Assembly (NCBI RefSeq): GCF_001866665.1
Contig: NZ_MLYO01000018.1
Location: forward strand, 246,752 to 310,751
DNA from: Streptomyces monashensis
Lineage (GTDB): Bacteria > Actinomycetota > Actinomycetes > Streptomycetales > Streptomycetaceae
Reading direction: 5' to 3'
Length of the DNA: 64,000 bases
Under the pieces are notes generated by a model, which made no database searches, was not told the origin of the DNA, and saw only the letters and a list, made by a program, of their open reading frames with translations. Below, one piece after another: positions 33,974 to 42,385 of the stretch. Each line of letters opens with the position of its first letter. Position 1 is the first letter of the stretch. The translations under genes were made by a program, and so were the position numbers.

Positions 33974-35470
33974 ATGGCCTCGGACCACATTCGTCGCTGG
34001 GAGTCCGGAGCGCTCGCGCACGCCGTCACGGACCCGTTCGGCCAGGGCCCGGTGCCCTGGCTGCGCGGCAGCGAGACGTACTTCGACGACACCGGTCACG
34101 TCGTGCCCTGGTACGTCGACGCCACCACCCAGCAGCACACCGCGAGGGCCGCGCGCGTCCCCGCGCCGCGCACCTCCCCCGGCGGCCCCCGCTCCGCCGA
34201 CGACGTGCACCGCCAGATCAAGGGCTTCACCTCCACCGGCGCGGTCGCACCCGGCGAGGCGATCGACTTCCGCATCACGGTCGACCCGCCCCAGGAGTTC
34301 AGCGTCGACATCTACCGAATCGGCCACTACGGCGGCGACGGCGCCGCCAAGATCACCACCAGCCCCCGGCTGTCCGGCATCGTCCAGCCCGCCCCGCTGA
34401 CCGCCGACCGCACGGTCTCCTGCCACCACTGGTGGCTCTCCTGGCGCCTCCAGGTGCCCGTCCACTGGCACATCGGCGCCTATGTGGCCGTCCTGACCAC
34501 CGTCGACGGCTACCGCTCCCACGTGCCGTTCACGGTCCGCGACGACCACCCCGCCGACCTGCTCCTGCTGCTGCCGGACATCACCTGGCAGGCGTACAAC
34601 CTCTACCCGGAGGACGGCCACACCGGCGCGAGCCTGTACCACGCCTGGGACGAGAAGGGCCGCCTCCTCGGCGAGGCCGACGCGGCGACCACGGTCTCCT
34701 TCGACCGCCCCTTCGCGGGCGCCGGCCTCCCGCTCCACGTCGGCCACGCCTACGACTTCATCCGCTGGGCCGAGCGCTACGGCTACGACCTCGCCTACGC
34801 CGACGCCCGCGATCTGCACGCCGGCCGCGTCGACCCCACCCGCTACCGGGGCCTGGTCTTCCCCGGTCACGACGAGTACTGGTCGGCGCCGATGCGCCGG
34901 GCCGTCGAGGACGCCCGGGACCGGGGCACCTCGCTGGTCTTCCTGTCCGCCAACACCATGTACTGGCAGGTCGAGTTGGGCCCGTCCCCGTCCGGCGACG
35001 CGGACCGGCTGCTGACCTGCCGCAAGCGCAAGGGCCCCGGAAAGCCGGTGCTGTGGCGGGAGATCGACCGGCCCGAGCAGCAGCTCGTCGGCATCCAGTA
35101 CGCGGGCCGGGTGCCCGAGCCCGCCCCGCTGGTCGTCCGCAACGCCGGGCACTGGCTGTGGGAGGCGACCGGCGCGCACGAGGGCGACGAGATCGACGGC
35201 CTGGTCGCCGGCGAGGCCGACCGGTACTTCCCGCGCACCCCGCTGCCCGAGTGCGACGAGCGCATCCTGCTCGCCCACTCCCCCTACACCGACAACGACG
35301 GCGCCCTGCGCCACCAGGAGACCTCCCTGTACCGCGCCCCCTCCGGCGCCTGGGTCTTCGCCTCCGGCACCTTCGCCTGGTCCCCGGCCCTGGACCGCCC
35401 CGGCCATGTGGACCCCCGCATCCAGCGCGCCACGGCGAACCTCCTGGACCGCATCTGCAAACGCGACTGA
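33974..35470 (+). CDS. N,N-dimethylformamidase beta-subunit-like protein
   Basis: 498 aa; ATG with GGGAGGGGAG upstream. An N-terminal beta-rich domain (about residues 85-185, VDIYRIGHYGGDG) is followed by a large alpha/beta domain with PDITWQAYNLYPEDG, VFPGHDEYWSAPMRRAVED and SANTMYWQVEL. These match the DMFase beta large-subunit family, whose founding member hydrolyses dimethylformamide using an Fe(III) bound by two Tyr and a Glu. The GHDEYW motif could supply such ligands. No small alpha subunit is adjacent, so the actual substrate is open. Monocistronic, 70 bp before purC. Confidence 0.8.
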   Translation: MASDHIRRWESGALAHAVTDPFGQGPVPWLRGSETYFDDTGHVVPWYVDATTQQHTARAARVPAPRTSPGGPRSADDVHRQIKGFTSTGAVAPGEAIDFRITVDPPQEFSVDIYRIGHYGGDGAAKITTSPRLSGIVQPAPLTADRTVSCHHWWLSWRLQVPVHWHIGAYVAVLTTVDGYRSHVPFTVRDDHPADLLLLLPDITWQAYNLYPEDGHTGASLYHAWDEKGRLLGEADAATTVSFDRPFAGAGLPLHVGHAYDFIRWAERYGYDLAYADARDLHAGRVDPTRYRGLVFPGHDEYWSAPMRRAVEDARDRGTSLVFLSANTMYWQVELGPSPSGDADRLLTCRKRKGPGKPVLWREIDRPEQQLVGIQYAGRVPEPAPLVVRNAGHWLWEATGAHEGDEIDGLVAGEADRYFPRTPLPECDERILLAHSPYTDNDGALRHQETSLYRAPSGAWVFASGTFAWSPALDRPGHVDPRIQRATANLLDRICKRD

Positions 35471-35540
35471 CCCCCCGAGCGCAGTGGACCACCCCATACG
35501 GGAGAATCGAGGCACTTGGACAGAACCACGGGGAGGAACC

Positions 35541-36440
35541 GTGTCCGGATTCGTAGAAAAGCCCGAGCCGATCCAGGTTCCGGGCCTGGTGCACCTGCAC
35601 ACCGGCAAGGTGCGCGAGCTGTACCAGAACGAGGCGGGCGACCTCGTGATGGTCGCCAGCGACCGCATGTCCGCCTACGACTGGGTGCTGCCCACCGAGA
35701 TCCCCGACAAGGGCCGCGTCCTCACCCAGCTCTCCCTGTGGTGGTTCGACCAGCTCCGGGACCTCGCCCCCCACCACGTCCTCAGCACCGAGCTGCCCGC
35801 GGGCGCCCCGGCCGACTGGGCGGGCCGCACGCTGGTCTGCAAGCAGCTGAAGATGGTCCCGGTCGAGTGCGTGGCCCGTGGCTACCTCACCGGCTCGGGC
35901 CTGCTGGAGTACAACGAGTCCCGTACGGTCTGCGGCCTCGCCCTCCCCGAAGGCCTCGTCGACGGCTCCGAGCTGCCCGCCCCGATCTTCACCCCGGCCG
36001 CCAAGGCCGAGGTCGGCGAGCACGACGAGAACGTGTCCTACGAGGAGGTCGCCCGCCAGGTCGGCGCCGAGACCGCCGCCCAGCTGCGCCAGGCCACCCT
36101 CGCCGTGTACTCCCGCGCCCGGGACATCGCCCGCGACCGCGGGATCATCCTGGCCGACACCAAGTTCGAGTTCGGCTTCGACGGCGACGCCCTGGTCCTC
36201 GCCGACGAGGTCCTCACCCCGGACTCCTCCCGCTTCTGGCCGGCCGACACCTGGCAGCCGGGCCGCGCCCAGCCGTCGTACGACAAGCAGTTCGTGCGCG
36301 ACTGGCTGACCTCGGCGGAGTCGGGCTGGGACCGCACGAGCCAGCAGCCCCCGCCGCCGCTGCCGGCCGAGGTCGTCGAGCGGACCCGGCAGAAGTACGT
36401 GGAGGCCTACGAACGCCTGACGGGTCACAGCTGGGCGTAG
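35541..36440 (+). CDS. purC: SAICAR synthase
   Basis: 299 aa from GTG 35541 with GGGAGG 4-5 nt upstream. It couples CAIR to aspartate with ATP (purine step 7). The sequence has the GKVRELYQNEAGDLVMVASD phosphate loop region, DRMSAYDWVLPTEIPDKGRV, and DTKFEFGFDGDALVLADEV with TPDSSRFWP near the C-terminus. Length fits the longer eukaryote/actinobacteria type. A bidirectional terminator and tRNA-Gly follow. Confidence 0.97.
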   Translation: MSGFVEKPEPIQVPGLVHLHTGKVRELYQNEAGDLVMVASDRMSAYDWVLPTEIPDKGRVLTQLSLWWFDQLRDLAPHHVLSTELPAGAPADWAGRTLVCKQLKMVPVECVARGYLTGSGLLEYNESRTVCGLALPEGLVDGSELPAPIFTPAAKAEVGEHDENVSYEEVARQVGAETAAQLRQATLAVYSRARDIARDRGIILADTKFEFGFDGDALVLADEVLTPDSSRFWPADTWQPGRAQPSYDKQFVRDWLTSAESGWDRTSQQPPPPLPAEVVERTRQKYVEAYERLTGHSWA

Positions 36441-36456
36441 GACAGACCCACACGCG

Positions 36457-36485
36457 AAAGGCCCCCGGAGAACCGGGGGCCTTTT
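36457..36485. terminator. Bidirectional terminator between purC and tRNA-Gly
   Basis: AAAGGCCCCCGG and CCGGGGGCCTTT pair perfectly around AGAA, ending in TTTT on the plus strand. It can stop both purC and the convergent tRNA. Confidence 0.88.
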
Positions 36486-36491
36486 CGACGG

Positions 36492-36564
36492 AGCGGACGA
36501 CGAGGCTCGAACTCGCGACCTCAACCTTGGCAAGGTTGCGCTCTACCAACTGAGCTACGTCCGC
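36492..36564 (-). tRNA. tRNA-Gly(GCC), copy 1
   Basis: 73 nt, acceptor GCGGACG/CGTCCGC, anticodon arm CAACC-TTGCCAA-GGTTG giving GCC. No encoded CCA. Identical to the gene at 40383-40455; the identity covers about 75 bp and both copies face the same way. Confidence 0.95.
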
Positions 36565-36587
36565 AGTGCGCCGTGGCGCGAGAGCAA

Positions 36588-37202
36588 CTATACCCAACCT
36601 CGCTCGCGTGCGAGACGCACTGCCGTATGACGGTTCTCGGCGCCGAGCTTGGTGACGGCCGAGGAGAGGTAGTTCCGCACGGTCCCGGGGGACAGCGCGG
36701 CCCGCTCGGCGATCTCCGTGACCGGCGCCCCGTCGGCCGCCAGCTCCAGCACCTCGGCCTCCCGCGCGGTCAGCGGGGAGTCCCCGGCGGAGATCGCGTC
36801 GGCGGCCAACTCCGGGTCCACGTAGCGGTTTCCGGCGTGCACGGTGCGGATGATCTCGGCGAGCCGCTGGGCGCTGACGGTCTTCGGGACGAACCCCCGC
36901 ACACCGGCCGCGAGCGCCCGTTTCAGATGGCCGGGCCGGCCGTGACCGGTGACGATCAGCACCCGGCAGTCCGGCAGTTCGGCACGCAGGGATGTGGCGA
37001 CCCTCACACCGTCGGCGCCCGGCATCTGGAGATCGAGTACGGCCACGTCGGGCGCGTGGGCCCGGGCCATGGCGAGGGCCTCGGGTCCGGTCGCGGCCTC
37101 CGCGACGACGAGGAGGTCGTCCTCCAGTGACAGCAGCGCGGCCAGGGCGCCCCGGATCAGATGCTCGTCGTCGGCGAGCAACAGCCGTACCGGACTGCTC
37201 AC
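36588..37202 (-). CDS. NarL/LuxR-family response regulator (DesR-like)
   Basis: 204 aa from GTG 37202, overlapping the kinase stop (GTGA). The receiver domain has the acidic pair D11-D12, phospho-acceptor D57 (VLDLQMPG) and the late K in FVPKTVS. The LuxR helix-turn-helix occupies about residues 140-204 (LTAREAEVLELAADGAPVTE, then SPGTVRNYLSSAVTKLGAEN). Partner of the adjacent DesK-like kinase. The ABC exporter upstream in the same run of genes is its probable target, through the inverted repeats at 40296-40321. Confidence 0.92.
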   Translation of the reverse strand: MSSPVRLLLADDEHLIRGALAALLSLEDDLLVVAEAATGPEALAMARAHAPDVAVLDLQMPGADGVRVATSLRAELPDCRVLIVTGHGRPGHLKRALAAGVRGFVPKTVSAQRLAEIIRTVHAGNRYVDPELAADAISAGDSPLTAREAEVLELAADGAPVTEIAERAALSPGTVRNYLSSAVTKLGAENRHTAVRLARERGWV

Positions 37203-38452
37203 AACATGACTCCGCTCACTTCTCTCGCCTCCTGTGTCAGCGGCACCTCGGCCGCCAGCCGGAACCGGTCGTCGCCGACCCGCCCGGCCCGGAGCGTCCC
37301 GCCGACGGCGGCCAGCCGCTCGCGCAGCCCGGCGAGACCGGAACCCCCACCCCCGTGGGGGGTTCCGGCCACTCCGTCGTTCTCCACCGTCAGCACCACA
37401 CGCCCCTCCTGCATCTCCAGCCGCAGAGCGCAGTGGCCCGCGTCGCCGTGCCGCAGCACGTTGGTGGTCGCCTCGCGCACCACCCAGCCGAGCACCGACT
37501 GCACCTCGGCGGGCAGCCCCGCGGTCCGGTCGCCGACCTCGCAGTCGATGCCGGCGGCCGTCAACACGCCCTGCGCGCCCACGAGTTCGGCGCCTAGGTC
37601 GGCCTCGCGGTAGCCGCGGACGACGGCCCGCACCTCGCGCTGGGACTCCTGCGCGACGCGCTGTACCTCGATCATCTGCTCCACCGCCTCCGGCCGCCCG
37701 CGCCGGGCGAGCTGGACGGCCAGCTCGCTCTTCAGCGAGATCACGGACAGGTTCCGCCCGAGGACGTCGTGCAGATCCCGCCCGAACCGCAGCCGCTCCT
37801 CGGCGACGGCGAGCCGGGCCTCGGTCTCCCTGGCGCGGTCCGCCTCCCACATCACGGAGAGGGTCCAGGCGCCGCAGCGGCCCGCGAGCAGGGTGAAGAG
37901 CGACTGGAAGACGGTCGTCACGGCGGTCGCCACCACGCCGACGGCGCTGTGGTCGGCCCAGCCGAAGGCGGCGGTGATCAGGACGGTGAGCAGTGCCGCC
38001 CTGAGGAGAAAGGTGCGGACCGGCACGGTGAGTCCGTAGAGCAGCCCGAACGGCATCAGCAGGCCGCCGATCGCCATCCGGACCGGTACCGGCTTGGCCG
38101 CGTCCAGCGCGACGAGCGTCACGAGGACCGCGAACCCCAGTCCCAGCAGGGCGGCCGGGAAGCGCTGGGTGCCGGGCGGCAGTTCGGTGCGGCCCAGACA
38201 GGCGTCGAGCGTGGTCCTCACGAGCGCGTTCGCCGTCGCGCACTGCGCGATCGACACGAGGGCGAGGACGGAGCCGAGGACGACCGCGACGGGCCGGTGG
38301 GCGAGCCCGGCGGGTAGCGGCAGGAGCACCCAGCAGCCGGCGATGAACCAGATCGAGCAGTGCCAGGTGATGACGCTGTACAACTCGACCCGCTCGACCT
38401 TGCTCCGCTGACCCCAGTGCCGCTGCTGCCAGCGTCGTATCCGGCCCGTCAT
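37199..38452 (-). CDS. DesK-like sensor histidine kinase
   Basis: 417 aa. Residues about 25-185 form six membrane helices in pairs. Then come a coiled region, a HisKA_3 dimerisation helix with the phospho-acceptor His in FGRDLHDVLGRNLSVISLKS (about residue 230), and an HATPase domain whose N-box (VVREATTNVLRHGDA) and G-box (HGGGGSGLAGLRERL) are intact. DesK relatives sense membrane state or cell-envelope stress. It overlaps the regulator by 4 bp and lies 24 bp after the ABC permease gene. Confidence 0.92.
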   Translation of the reverse strand: MTGRIRRWQQRHWGQRSKVERVELYSVITWHCSIWFIAGCWVLLPLPAGLAHRPVAVVLGSVLALVSIAQCATANALVRTTLDACLGRTELPPGTQRFPAALLGLGFAVLVTLVALDAAKPVPVRMAIGGLLMPFGLLYGLTVPVRTFLLRAALLTVLITAAFGWADHSAVGVVATAVTTVFQSLFTLLAGRCGAWTLSVMWEADRARETEARLAVAEERLRFGRDLHDVLGRNLSVISLKSELAVQLARRGRPEAVEQMIEVQRVAQESQREVRAVVRGYREADLGAELVGAQGVLTAAGIDCEVGDRTAGLPAEVQSVLGWVVREATTNVLRHGDAGHCALRLEMQEGRVVLTVENDGVAGTPHGGGGSGLAGLRERLAAVGGTLRAGRVGDDRFRLAAEVPLTQEAREVSGVML

Positions 38453-38476
38453 CTGCTCCCCCGTACCCCAGGTTCC

Positions 38477-39286
38477 TCACCGTCGCGGTTCCCAGCGGAA
38501 CCACCGGCGTCCAGCAAACACCGCCAGGATCGCCCAGGCCAGCGCGGTCCCCAGGGCGCCGAGAACCTCGTACCCGCTCAACTGGCCGGTCCAGCCGCCC
38601 CGGACGAGCCGGATCGGCGCGGACAGCGGGAGCATCTCGCAGACGGAGGCGAGCCGCCTCGGCATGATCTCGGTCGGGAACGTGATCCCGGAGCCGAGCA
38701 TCGACACGAACATCAGCGGCAGGGCGGTGACCTGCCCGCTCTCCACGGTCCGGGTGAAGGCCGCGGTGAGCGCGGCGAGCCCGGCGCTGATCACGAGCCC
38801 GGCCAGCACGCCCGGCAGCAGCAGATACGGTGCCTTGGGCGCGCCGGTGTGCAGCAGCGCGGCGCACGCGGCGGACACGACGACCGCCTGGGCGAGCCCG
38901 ATGCCGACGGCGGGCAGCGCGGTGCCGGCGAGGATCTCGGCGTCGGAGAGCTCGCCGGTGCGCAGCCGCTTGAGGACGAGTTCCTCGCGGCGGGCGACGT
39001 AGGCGTTGACCAGCGAGGTGTAGACGGCGAAGAGGAAGGAGAAGCCGATCGCGGCCGTCAGCATGGTCGTGCCGACGGTCAGGCCCTGCTTCTTCAGGTC
39101 GACGTGGTCGAGCGCGGGCCGCACGCTGAACGGCAGCAGCAGCGGCACGGACACCGCCGTGAACACGACACCCCGGTTACGGGCGAGCAGCGCCAGCTCC
39201 GCCCGGCCCAGCGCCCGCAGCCGCCCTGCGGCCGTCGTCGGGGACGCCCCGCGTGCCCGTGTGCCCGCGACCTCGAGCGTGCTCAT
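38477..39286 (-). CDS. ABC-2 type transporter permease
   Basis: 269 aa with six membrane helices and the ABC-2 arrangement: an N-terminal helix near residues 38-55, a long cytoplasmic segment (RREELVLKRLRTGELSD) typical of DrrB-like coupling helices, then four helices. Its ATG overlaps the ATPase stop (39283-39286). With the ATPase it forms a drug- or lipid-type exporter; the substrate is unknown. Part of an ATPase-permease-kinase-regulator unit. Confidence 0.9.
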   Translation of the reverse strand: MSTLEVAGTRARGASPTTAAGRLRALGRAELALLARNRGVVFTAVSVPLLLPFSVRPALDHVDLKKQGLTVGTTMLTAAIGFSFLFAVYTSLVNAYVARREELVLKRLRTGELSDAEILAGTALPAVGIGLAQAVVVSAACAALLHTGAPKAPYLLLPGVLAGLVISAGLAALTAAFTRTVESGQVTALPLMFVSMLGSGITFPTEIMPRRLASVCEMLPLSAPIRLVRGGWTGQLSGYEVLGALGTALAWAILAVFAGRRWFRWEPRR

Positions 39287-40251
39287 GCCGCCACCTCCTG
39301 TGCCTGTGCCGATGCCTGTCCTCGTGTCTGCTCGCGCGCGATCCCCAGGAACGCCTCCTCCAGCGAGGCGGAGCGAACGTCCAGGGCGCGCAGTTCGACC
39401 CCGGCCCGCTCGGCCCAGGTCAGCACCCGGGTCGCCGTCAGCTGGAGTTCGGTCGTCCGCAGCCGTACGACCCTGCCCTCCACCTCATGGCCGCTGACGC
39501 CGAGTTCGGCCAGCGGCGGCAGGTCACCGAGGAAGTAGCCCTGGGGCAGTTCGAAGGACATCCGGGAGGGCCGGCCGGCGGTCACCTCGGCCGGGGTCCC
39601 GGAGACGGCGATCCGGCCCTCGTGCAGGATGGCGAGCCGGTCGGCGAGGCCCTCGGCCTCCTCCAGGTAGTGCGTGGTGAGCAGTACGGTCGTGCCCGCG
39701 TCGCGCAGCGCGCGCACCAACTCCCAGGTGTCCCGGCGCCCTTCCGCGTCGAGCCCGGTCGTCGGCTCGTCGAGGAAGAGCACCTCGGGGTCGTTGAGCA
39801 GCGCCAGCGCGAGGTCCAGCCGCCTGCGCTCACCGCCGGAGAGCTGCTTGACCCGCACCTCGTGCTTGCCGGTGAGCCCGACCAGCGCCAGCGCCTCGGC
39901 CTCCGGCCGGGCCCCGCTCGTGCACCCGGCCCACATGCGGGCGGTCTCGGCGACGGTCAGCTCGGCCGGGAACCCGCCCTCCTGGAGCATGACCCCGGTG
40001 CGGGGCCGTACGGCGGCGCGTTCGCGGTACGGATCGTGGCCGAGGATCCGGATCCGGCCCTCGGCGGGCTCGGCGAGGCCTTCCAGCAGTTCGACCGTCG
40101 AGGTCTTTCCCGCGCCGTTGGTGCCCAGCAGGGCGAAGATCTCCCCGCGTGCGACGGAGAAGGAGATTCCGCGTACGGCCTCGAACCCGCCCCCGTAGAC
40201 GCGTTTGAGATCGGTGACCTCAATCACGTGCTCGTGTTCGTCGTAGTCCAT
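39283..40251 (-). CDS. ABC exporter ATP-binding protein (DrrA-like)
   Basis: 322 aa. Walker A GTNGAGKT at 43-50, Q-loop LQEGGFP, signature LSGGERRR near 135, Walker B VLFLDEPTT near 155, H-loop TTHY near 190. A C-terminal extension of about 100 residues resembles the DrrA/CcmA-type regulatory tail. It energises the permease that follows with a 4-bp overlap. Start ATG 40251; regulatory inverted repeats lie 45-70 bp upstream. Confidence 0.93.
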   Translation of the reverse strand: MDYDEHEHVIEVTDLKRVYGGGFEAVRGISFSVARGEIFALLGTNGAGKTSTVELLEGLAEPAEGRIRILGHDPYRERAAVRPRTGVMLQEGGFPAELTVAETARMWAGCTSGARPEAEALALVGLTGKHEVRVKQLSGGERRRLDLALALLNDPEVLFLDEPTTGLDAEGRRDTWELVRALRDAGTTVLLTTHYLEEAEGLADRLAILHEGRIAVSGTPAEVTAGRPSRMSFELPQGYFLGDLPPLAELGVSGHEVEGRVVRLRTTELQLTATRVLTWAERAGVELRALDVRSASLEEAFLGIAREQTRGQASAQAQEVAA

Positions 40252-40295
40252 GGGACCAGCGTCCCGGCGCCCCGGGTCGTTCGGCAGTGCGCGGT

Positions 40296-40321
40296 GTCAT
40301 CACCCCGCATGACAAATGTCA
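40296..40321. promoter_or_regulatory. Candidate response-regulator operator upstream of ABC operon
   Basis: GTCAT (40296-40300) and ATGAC (40309-40313) form one inverted repeat with an 8-nt spacer. TGACAAATGTCA (40310-40321) forms a second, overlapping one. Repeated GTCAT/ATGAC half-sites match the style of NarL-family sites, so the co-encoded regulator may act here. Confidence 0.5.
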
Positions 40322-40346
40322 GAAGGCCGATCGACGGGCAACGAAA

Positions 40347-40374
40347 AGACCCCGGTCCAGAAGGACCGGGGTCT
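40347..40374 (-). terminator. Terminator after tRNA-Gly copy 2
   Basis: AGACCCCGGTCC and GGACCGGGGTCT pair perfectly around AGAA, 8 bp past the tRNA 3' end. Confidence 0.85.
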
Positions 40375-40382
40375 CATTCCCG

Positions 40383-40455
40383 AGCGGACGACGAGGCTCG
40401 AACTCGCGACCTCAACCTTGGCAAGGTTGCGCTCTACCAACTGAGCTACGTCCGC
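40383..40455 (-). tRNA. tRNA-Gly(GCC), copy 2
   Basis: 73 nt, identical in sequence to copy 1 at 36492-36564 (anticodon GCC). It is followed by its own hairpin terminator and preceded by tRNA-Gly(TCC) on the same strand, so the two are probably one transcript. Confidence 0.95.
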
Positions 40456-40534
40456 ACTGCCCCCGACCGGCTCCCACCGATCGGTGCGAGCACCAGCCTA
40501 CCTGATCCACAGGAGTGGTCGTGACCGGTGCCAG

Positions 40535-40606
40535 AGCGGGTGACAGGAATCGCACACTGCGCCTTCCCCCTGGAAGGGGGATGTTCTACTACTGAACTAC
40601 ACCCGC
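40535..40606 (-). tRNA. tRNA-Gly(TCC)
   Basis: 72 nt, acceptor GCGGGTG/CACCCGC, anticodon arm TCCCC-CTTCCAG-GGGGA giving TCC (codons GGA/GGG). No CCA encoded. It lies 79 bp upstream of tRNA-Gly(GCC) copy 2. Confidence 0.93.
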
Positions 40607-40758
40607 AAGATCCTCGGGATTCCGACCTTCCGGCCTCGCCCCTCGGCGTGCTCCAGACATTAGCTGATCAACGGGGGGGTTGCGCAAGTCGGCTCCCCCG
40701 AGACGCCCGTGGCCGCCCGCCGTGGCGAAGGGCGGGCCCGGCCCCGGGGCCAAGTGCA

Positions 40759-40794
40759 CAGTCCCCAGGGCCCGCTGACGGACCCTGGGGACTG
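40759..40794 (-). terminator. Terminator of Lsr2-like gene
   Basis: CAGTCCCCAGGG and CCCTGGGGACTG form a perfect 12-bp stem with a 12-nt loop, 13 bp past the stop of the Lsr2-like gene. Confidence 0.8.
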
Positions 40795-40807
40795 CCCCTT
40801 CGCGGGC

Positions 40808-41125
40808 TCACTGTGCGGCGCTGAAGGCCTCGTACACCTTCTTGGGGATGCGCCCGCGGGCCGGTACGTCCATCTTGTTGGCCTGGGCCCAGGCGCGGAC
40901 GGCCGCCGGGTCGGGGGCGACCTCCGTCTGCTTGTACGCCTTGCCGGACCGCGACCGCTTGCGGCCGGCCTCGACGTAGGGCGCGAGCGCCTTGCGCAGT
41001 TTCTTGGCGTTGGATGCGTTGAGGTCGATCTCGTACGACTTGCCGTCGAGTCCGAAGGCGATCGTTTCCGCCGCTTCCGAGCCGTCGATGTCGTCAAAGA
41101 GCGTGACCACGACCTTTTGCGCCAC
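40808..41125 (-). CDS. lsrL: Lsr2 paralogue, nucleoid-associated xenogeneic silencer family
   Basis: 105 aa from GTG 41125 (VAQKVVVTLFDDIDGSEAAE). The N-terminal dimerisation beta-strands and the C-terminal DNA-binding domain (AVRAWAQANKMDVPARGRIP, with the R-G-R minor-groove hook) are intact. Lsr2 proteins coat AT-rich DNA and silence it. Streptomycetes carry two; the position next to purS matches the second one, called LsrL in S. venezuelae and SCO4076 in S. coelicolor as I recall. The AT-richer promoter region suggests autoregulation. Confidence 0.85.
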   Translation of the reverse strand: MAQKVVVTLFDDIDGSEAAETIAFGLDGKSYEIDLNASNAKKLRKALAPYVEAGRKRSRSGKAYKQTEVAPDPAAVRAWAQANKMDVPARGRIPKKVYEAFSAAQ

Positions 41126-41435
41126 GAATATCGGTCCCTTCGTGCGGCACGTCATAACAGCTCAACGCCGATGACATGCCGAGTATCGGCTATTGCCAAT
41201 TCATTTGTACAGTGCCCGGCAATGCAAAGTGAAGCCCGACTAAATCCGTCTGCGTGTCCCAGTGCAATAGGCGGACCGGGCGGACTGTGGAACTTTCCCA
41301 GAACTTTTCGCGACCGCACGGCTTCGACACCCGATCGTGATGCGCCTCACGTACTTTCCTCCAACTCTACTCGCGTAGAAATTTTGTGCGGGTAGTCTGA
41401 AGGAACCTGCTCAGCACCACACACCGGGAGTGCCA
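41126..41435. promoter_or_regulatory. Divergent lsrL-purS promoter region
   Basis: 310 bp, clearly more AT-rich than its surroundings. GCCGAT (41167-41172) and ATCGGC (41185-41190) form an inverted repeat on the lsrL side. TAGTCT at 41393-41398 is a candidate -10 for purS with no clear -35. The AT content makes it a natural target for Lsr2-type binding. Confidence 0.45.
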
Positions 41436-41708
41436 GTGGCACGCGTCGTCGTCGACGTCATGCTCAAGCCGGAGATCCTCGACCCCCAGGGCCAGGCGGT
41501 CCAGCGTGCGCTGCCGCGCCTGGGTTTCGAAGGGATCTCGGACGTACGTCAGGGAAAGCGTTTCGAACTGGAAGTTGACGGGCCGGTCGACGAGGCCGCG
41601 CTCGCCCGCATCCACGATCTTGCGGAATCCTTCCTCGCCAACACCGTGATCGAGGACTTCACCGTCAGGGTGGAAGAGGCCGCGGAAGTCGCGGAGGCGG
41701 CGAAGTGA
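41436..41708 (+). CDS. purS: FGAM synthase subunit PurS
   Basis: 90 aa from GTG 41436, with GGGAG 5 nt upstream; a GTG two codons earlier is too close to it. It opens [20 protein letters not shown], and the K-P-E-I-L-D-P-Q-G and G-F-x-x-I-x-x-V-R-x-G-K motifs of PurS are present. PurS dimers bridge PurL and PurQ so that ammonia can pass between them. Overlaps purQ by 4 bp. Confidence 0.95.
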   Translation: MARVVVDVMLKPEILDPQGQAVQRALPRLGFEGISDVRQGKRFELEVDGPVDEAALARIHDLAESFLANTVIEDFTVRVEEAAEVAEAAK

Positions 41709-42385
41709 CCGCTCGTATTGGCGTCGTCACTTTCCCGGGCAGCCTCGACGACCGGGACACCCAGCGCGCCATCCGCCTCGCGGGCGCCGAACCGGTCGCC
41801 CTGTGGCACAAGGACAAGGACCTGCACCAGGTCGACGCCGTGGTGCTGCCCGGCGGCTTCTCCTACGGCGACTATCTGCGGGCCGGTGCCATCTCCCGGT
41901 TCTCGCCGGTGATGGAGTCCGTCATCGAACAGGCCAAGGCCGGCCTGCCGGTCCTCGGTATCTGCAACGGCTTCCAGGTCCTCACCGAGGCCCACCTCCT
42001 CCCGGGCGCGATGCTCGGCAACGACCACCTCCACTTCATCTGCCGCGACCAGAAGCTGCGGGTGGAGAACGCGGAGACCGCCTGGACCAGCGACTACCGC
42101 GCGGGCCAGGAGATCCACATCCCGCTGAAGAACATGGACGGCCGGTACGTCGCCGACGAGTACACGCTCGACAAGCTGGAGGCGGAGGGCCGGGTCGTCT
42201 TCCGCTACCTCGACCTCAATCCCAACGGCTCGCTGCGGGACATCGCCGGCATCACCAACGAGGCCGGCAACGTCGTGGGTCTGATGCCGCACCCGGAGCA
42301 CGCCGTCGAGCCGCTCGTCGGCACCGGCCGCACCGACGGCCTCCCCTTCTTCACCTCGATCCTCAAGAAGCTGGTCAACGCATGA
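41705..42385 (+). CDS. purQ: FGAM synthase glutaminase subunit PurQ
   Basis: 226 aa. Class I glutamine amidotransferase: nucleophile Cys87 in [10 protein letters not shown] and the His/Glu pair in PHPEHAVE (about residues 196-198). It supplies ammonia from glutamine to PurL. GTGA overlap with purS and ATGA overlap with purL show a coupled operon. Confidence 0.97.
   Translation: MTARIGVVTFPGSLDDRDTQRAIRLAGAEPVALWHKDKDLHQVDAVVLPGGFSYGDYLRAGAISRFSPVMESVIEQAKAGLPVLGICNGFQVLTEAHLLPGAMLGNDHLHFICRDQKLRVENAETAWTSDYRAGQEIHIPLKNMDGRYVADEYTLDKLEAEGRVVFRYLDLNPNGSLRDIAGITNEAGNVVGLMPHPEHAVEPLVGTGRTDGLPFFTSILKKLVNA

Noticed and set aside
40201..40215. Additional parS site around CACGTG
   Set aside because: Flanking bases do not match GTTTCACGTGAAAC; the same holds for other CACGTG occurrences in the window.
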